This document shows, in pieces, positions 4,405-5,621 of a stretch of DNA of 5,621 nucleotides. The first letter of the stretch is position 1. The number at the start of each line of letters is the position of its first letter. Position numbers and translations under genes: made by a program. The notes beneath the pieces were generated by a model, which saw only the letters and a program-made list of their open reading frames with translations, ran no database searches and was not told the origin of the DNA. The DNA is from Spirochaetaceae bacterium (GTDB lineage: Bacteria; Spirochaetota; Spirochaetia; Treponematales; Breznakiellaceae): assembly GCA_031284645.1 (NCBI GenBank), contig JAITXS010000049.1:1-5621 (forward strand). Reading direction: 5' to 3'.

Positions 4405-5621
4405 TCAGCGGCACACCACCCGGAACCCTATAGTGTTGCTGTCCGATCTGTCGACGTAGAAGCTGCTACGATTGGACACCGGACAGTTCACCATCCCACT
4501 GTTCCAACTCCCGCCCCGTATCACACGGTACGTACCCGAATAAATCTCAAAACACCACTCCCACACATTACCGCTCATGTCCCGTACGCCCACACTATTC
4601 GCCACCTTCTGCCCTACAGAATGTGCCATGCTCCCTGAATTAACACTGTACCACGCAACATCCTCTAGCGTGTTACTCCCCGCATAGGTATATGCCCAAG
4701 GGCCACTGCTGCCCGGTACCCCTCCCCTCGCCGCATATTCCCATTCTACCTCTGTTGGTAACCTATACCCGTCATGATCCCCTATCACCGGCCCATCTAT
4801 TTGATCCTCTACCTTTTGTATCGAATCTCTTAATATATCTCCATCACCATTCCTGTACACCGCTTCCTCCCCTCTTATCTCGCTATACGCATTACACCAT
4901 ACCACCGCATCCCGCCAGCTTACCCCCGTTACCGGCTGATCCTTGTTCGCTATAACAGGAATCCCTGCCGTTCCGCTGCTCCCCGCTTGCCCCTTACTCG
5001 CAAACTTATACCCGTGCGCTTCTCCCCATTCCCTCACTATATACCATAACTCATACCGTACTTCCGTCCTGCCTATCTTAAAAGCAGATACATATATAGG
5101 ATCCCCTACTGGAATTGAACGACTCCAGTTATTGCCGTTCACTATTGTGCCCCCGGGTATATACATATACTTATCCACTGTCGGCAGATTTACTAGTACC
5201 GTTACCTCGCAGTTATATGTCGCTACCGGATTACTTGTCGATGTTGCCGTTATCGTTGTACTCCCCGCTTTCAGCGCCCTTACCATGCCATTCTCCACGC
5301 TCACCACACTCTCGGTGCTTGAACTCCACTCTACCCCCTTATCCGTTGCATTTGCCGGTATCACTGTCGCGATAAGCGTTACCGGGTATCCCCCCACTTG
5401 CAGTACCAAACTGGGTGCACTCAGTGTTAGCTCTGTTACCGGCACCTTTGAGCCTTTGGGAACTACAGTTATTGTACAAACCGCTTCCTTCCCACCGTTC
5501 GCCGGCTTTACCTTTATTTTCGCAATCCCTTCGGCAAGCAATGTTACCGTGGCTCCGTTTGCTGTCCCTACGACATCCACTATGCCGGAAGGGCTGGATG
5601 TCCATTCCACGTCTTTATTCG
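4405..5621 (-). CDS. Big_2 domain plus SUMF1/C-type-lectin-fold protein (5' end outside window), probable DGR target
   Basis: The frame is open through the window's right edge. The GTG at 5608-5610 is an internal Val after Asn-Lys-Asp, so the true start lies beyond. Numbering from that GTG, residues 1-50 are the end of one bacterial Ig-like (Big_2) domain and 57-140 a complete second one. Residues about 145-400 are an FGE-sulfatase/SUMF1 domain of C-type-lectin fold, with IPGG, KIGRTEVRYELWY, PVTGVSWRDAVVWCNAYSE, GYRLPTEVEWEYAARGG, MSGNVWEWC, IRGGSW (364-369) and GFRVV near the C-terminus. Ig-like repeats suggest a surface or periplasmic protein, probably with a signal upstream. The two catalytic cysteines of true formylglycine-generating enzyme are not both in place, so a binding role is more likely than catalysis. 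The last 40 codons carry a DGR-like variable pattern. Repeat array B begins about 25 bases after the TGA stop. Confidence 0.88.
   Translation of the reverse strand, partial: NKDVEWTSSPSGIVDVVGTANGATVTLLAEGIAKIKVKPANGGKEAVCTITVVPKGSKVPVTELTLSAPSLVLQVGGYPVTLIATVIPANATDKGVEWSSSTESVVSVENGMVRALKAGSTTITATSTSNPVATYNCEVTVLVNLPTVDKYMYIPGGTIVNGNNWSRSIPVGDPIYVSAFKIGRTEVRYELWYIVREWGEAHGYKFASKGQAGSSGTAGIPVIANKDQPVTGVSWRDAVVWCNAYSEIRGEEAVYRNGDGDILRDSIQKVEDQIDGPVIGDHDGYRLPTEVEWEYAARGGVPGSSGPWAYTYAGSNTLEDVAWYSVNSGSMAHSVGQKVANSVGVRDMSGNVWEWCFEIYSGTYRVIRGGSWNSGMVNCPVSNRSSFYVDRSDSNTIGFRVVCR
4408..4530 (-). other. Putative DGR variable region (VR) at the 3' end of the SUMF1-fold gene
   Basis: The final ~40 codons (YRVIRGGSW to the end) occupy the place of the variable region in Treponema TvpA-type C-type-lectin proteins. 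In residues 382-393, nine of twelve codons are NNC (S382, S383, F384, Y385, V386, D387, D390, S391, N392), as expected if AAC template codons changed only at their adenines. Invariant-looking scaffold flanks them: GGSWN before and IGFRVV after, with a GC-rich tail (CGGGTGGTGTGCCGC) that could serve as the mutagenic-homology end. Residues 371-374 are also unlike the scaffold. No template repeat or reverse transcriptase is in the window, so this would be a remote target. The call is an inference from pattern. Confidence 0.6.

Noticed and set aside
4692..5375. Plus-strand proline/serine-rich ORFs opposite the SUMF1-type gene
   Set aside because: They are low-complexity readings of the antisense strand of a well-supported domain protein, with no ribosome sites.
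4405..5621. Complete diversity-generating retroelement
   Set aside because: Only a target-like gene is present. No reverse transcriptase, accessory protein or template repeat was found on either strand.
4405..5621. True formylglycine-generating enzyme
   Set aside because: The GGSW region lacks the paired catalytic cysteines in the usual spacing, and the Ig-like fusion and variable tail fit a binding protein better.

Overview
The window most resembles chromosome of a host-associated spirochaete of the Treponema type. This is inferred from the gene mix (a Big_2 plus C-type-lectin/SUMF1 surface-type protein beside housekeeping genes), moderate GC in the core genes and the sequence style. No rRNA or other marker proves it.

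Layout, left to right: (1) 1-338 (+), the C-terminal half of a DUF2461 protein, very AT-rich (about 24% GC by hand count) and cut by the window edge. (2) 339-592, a gene-free stretch filled with G-triplet and C-triplet repeats around CTGATAAAA-like cores. (3) 593-1684 (-), D-alanine--D-alanine ligase (ddl). (4) A short divergent control region with a 10-bp palindrome. (5) 1753-2544 (+), a ZIP-family metal transporter. (6) 2545-2659, a convergent gap with one copy of the same repeat. (7) 2660-3319 (-), an exported or membrane-anchored, helix-rich hypothetical protein. (8) 3448-4092 (-), dTMP kinase (tmk) with its own promoter-like sequence and an unusual P-loop. (9) 4093-4404, about 310 bp without a gene, mostly a second repeat array. 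(10) 4405-5621 (-), the C-terminal part of a Big_2/SUMF1-fold protein whose last ~40 codons look like the variable region of a diversity-generating retroelement (DGR) target.

The core genes do unrelated housekeeping jobs: the peptidoglycan precursor dipeptide, metal uptake and dTTP supply. tmk and the hypothetical gene may be co-transcribed. The two most notable signals are the DGR-like adenine-to-N codon pattern at the end of the SUMF1 gene and the dispersed intergenic repeat family. Each repeat has a small hairpin core between GGG and CCC runs spaced 7-8 bases apart. It occurs in three separate gaps, always next to a gene's 3' end, and includes a 19-nt exact inverted pair flanking the ddl-to-tmk block.
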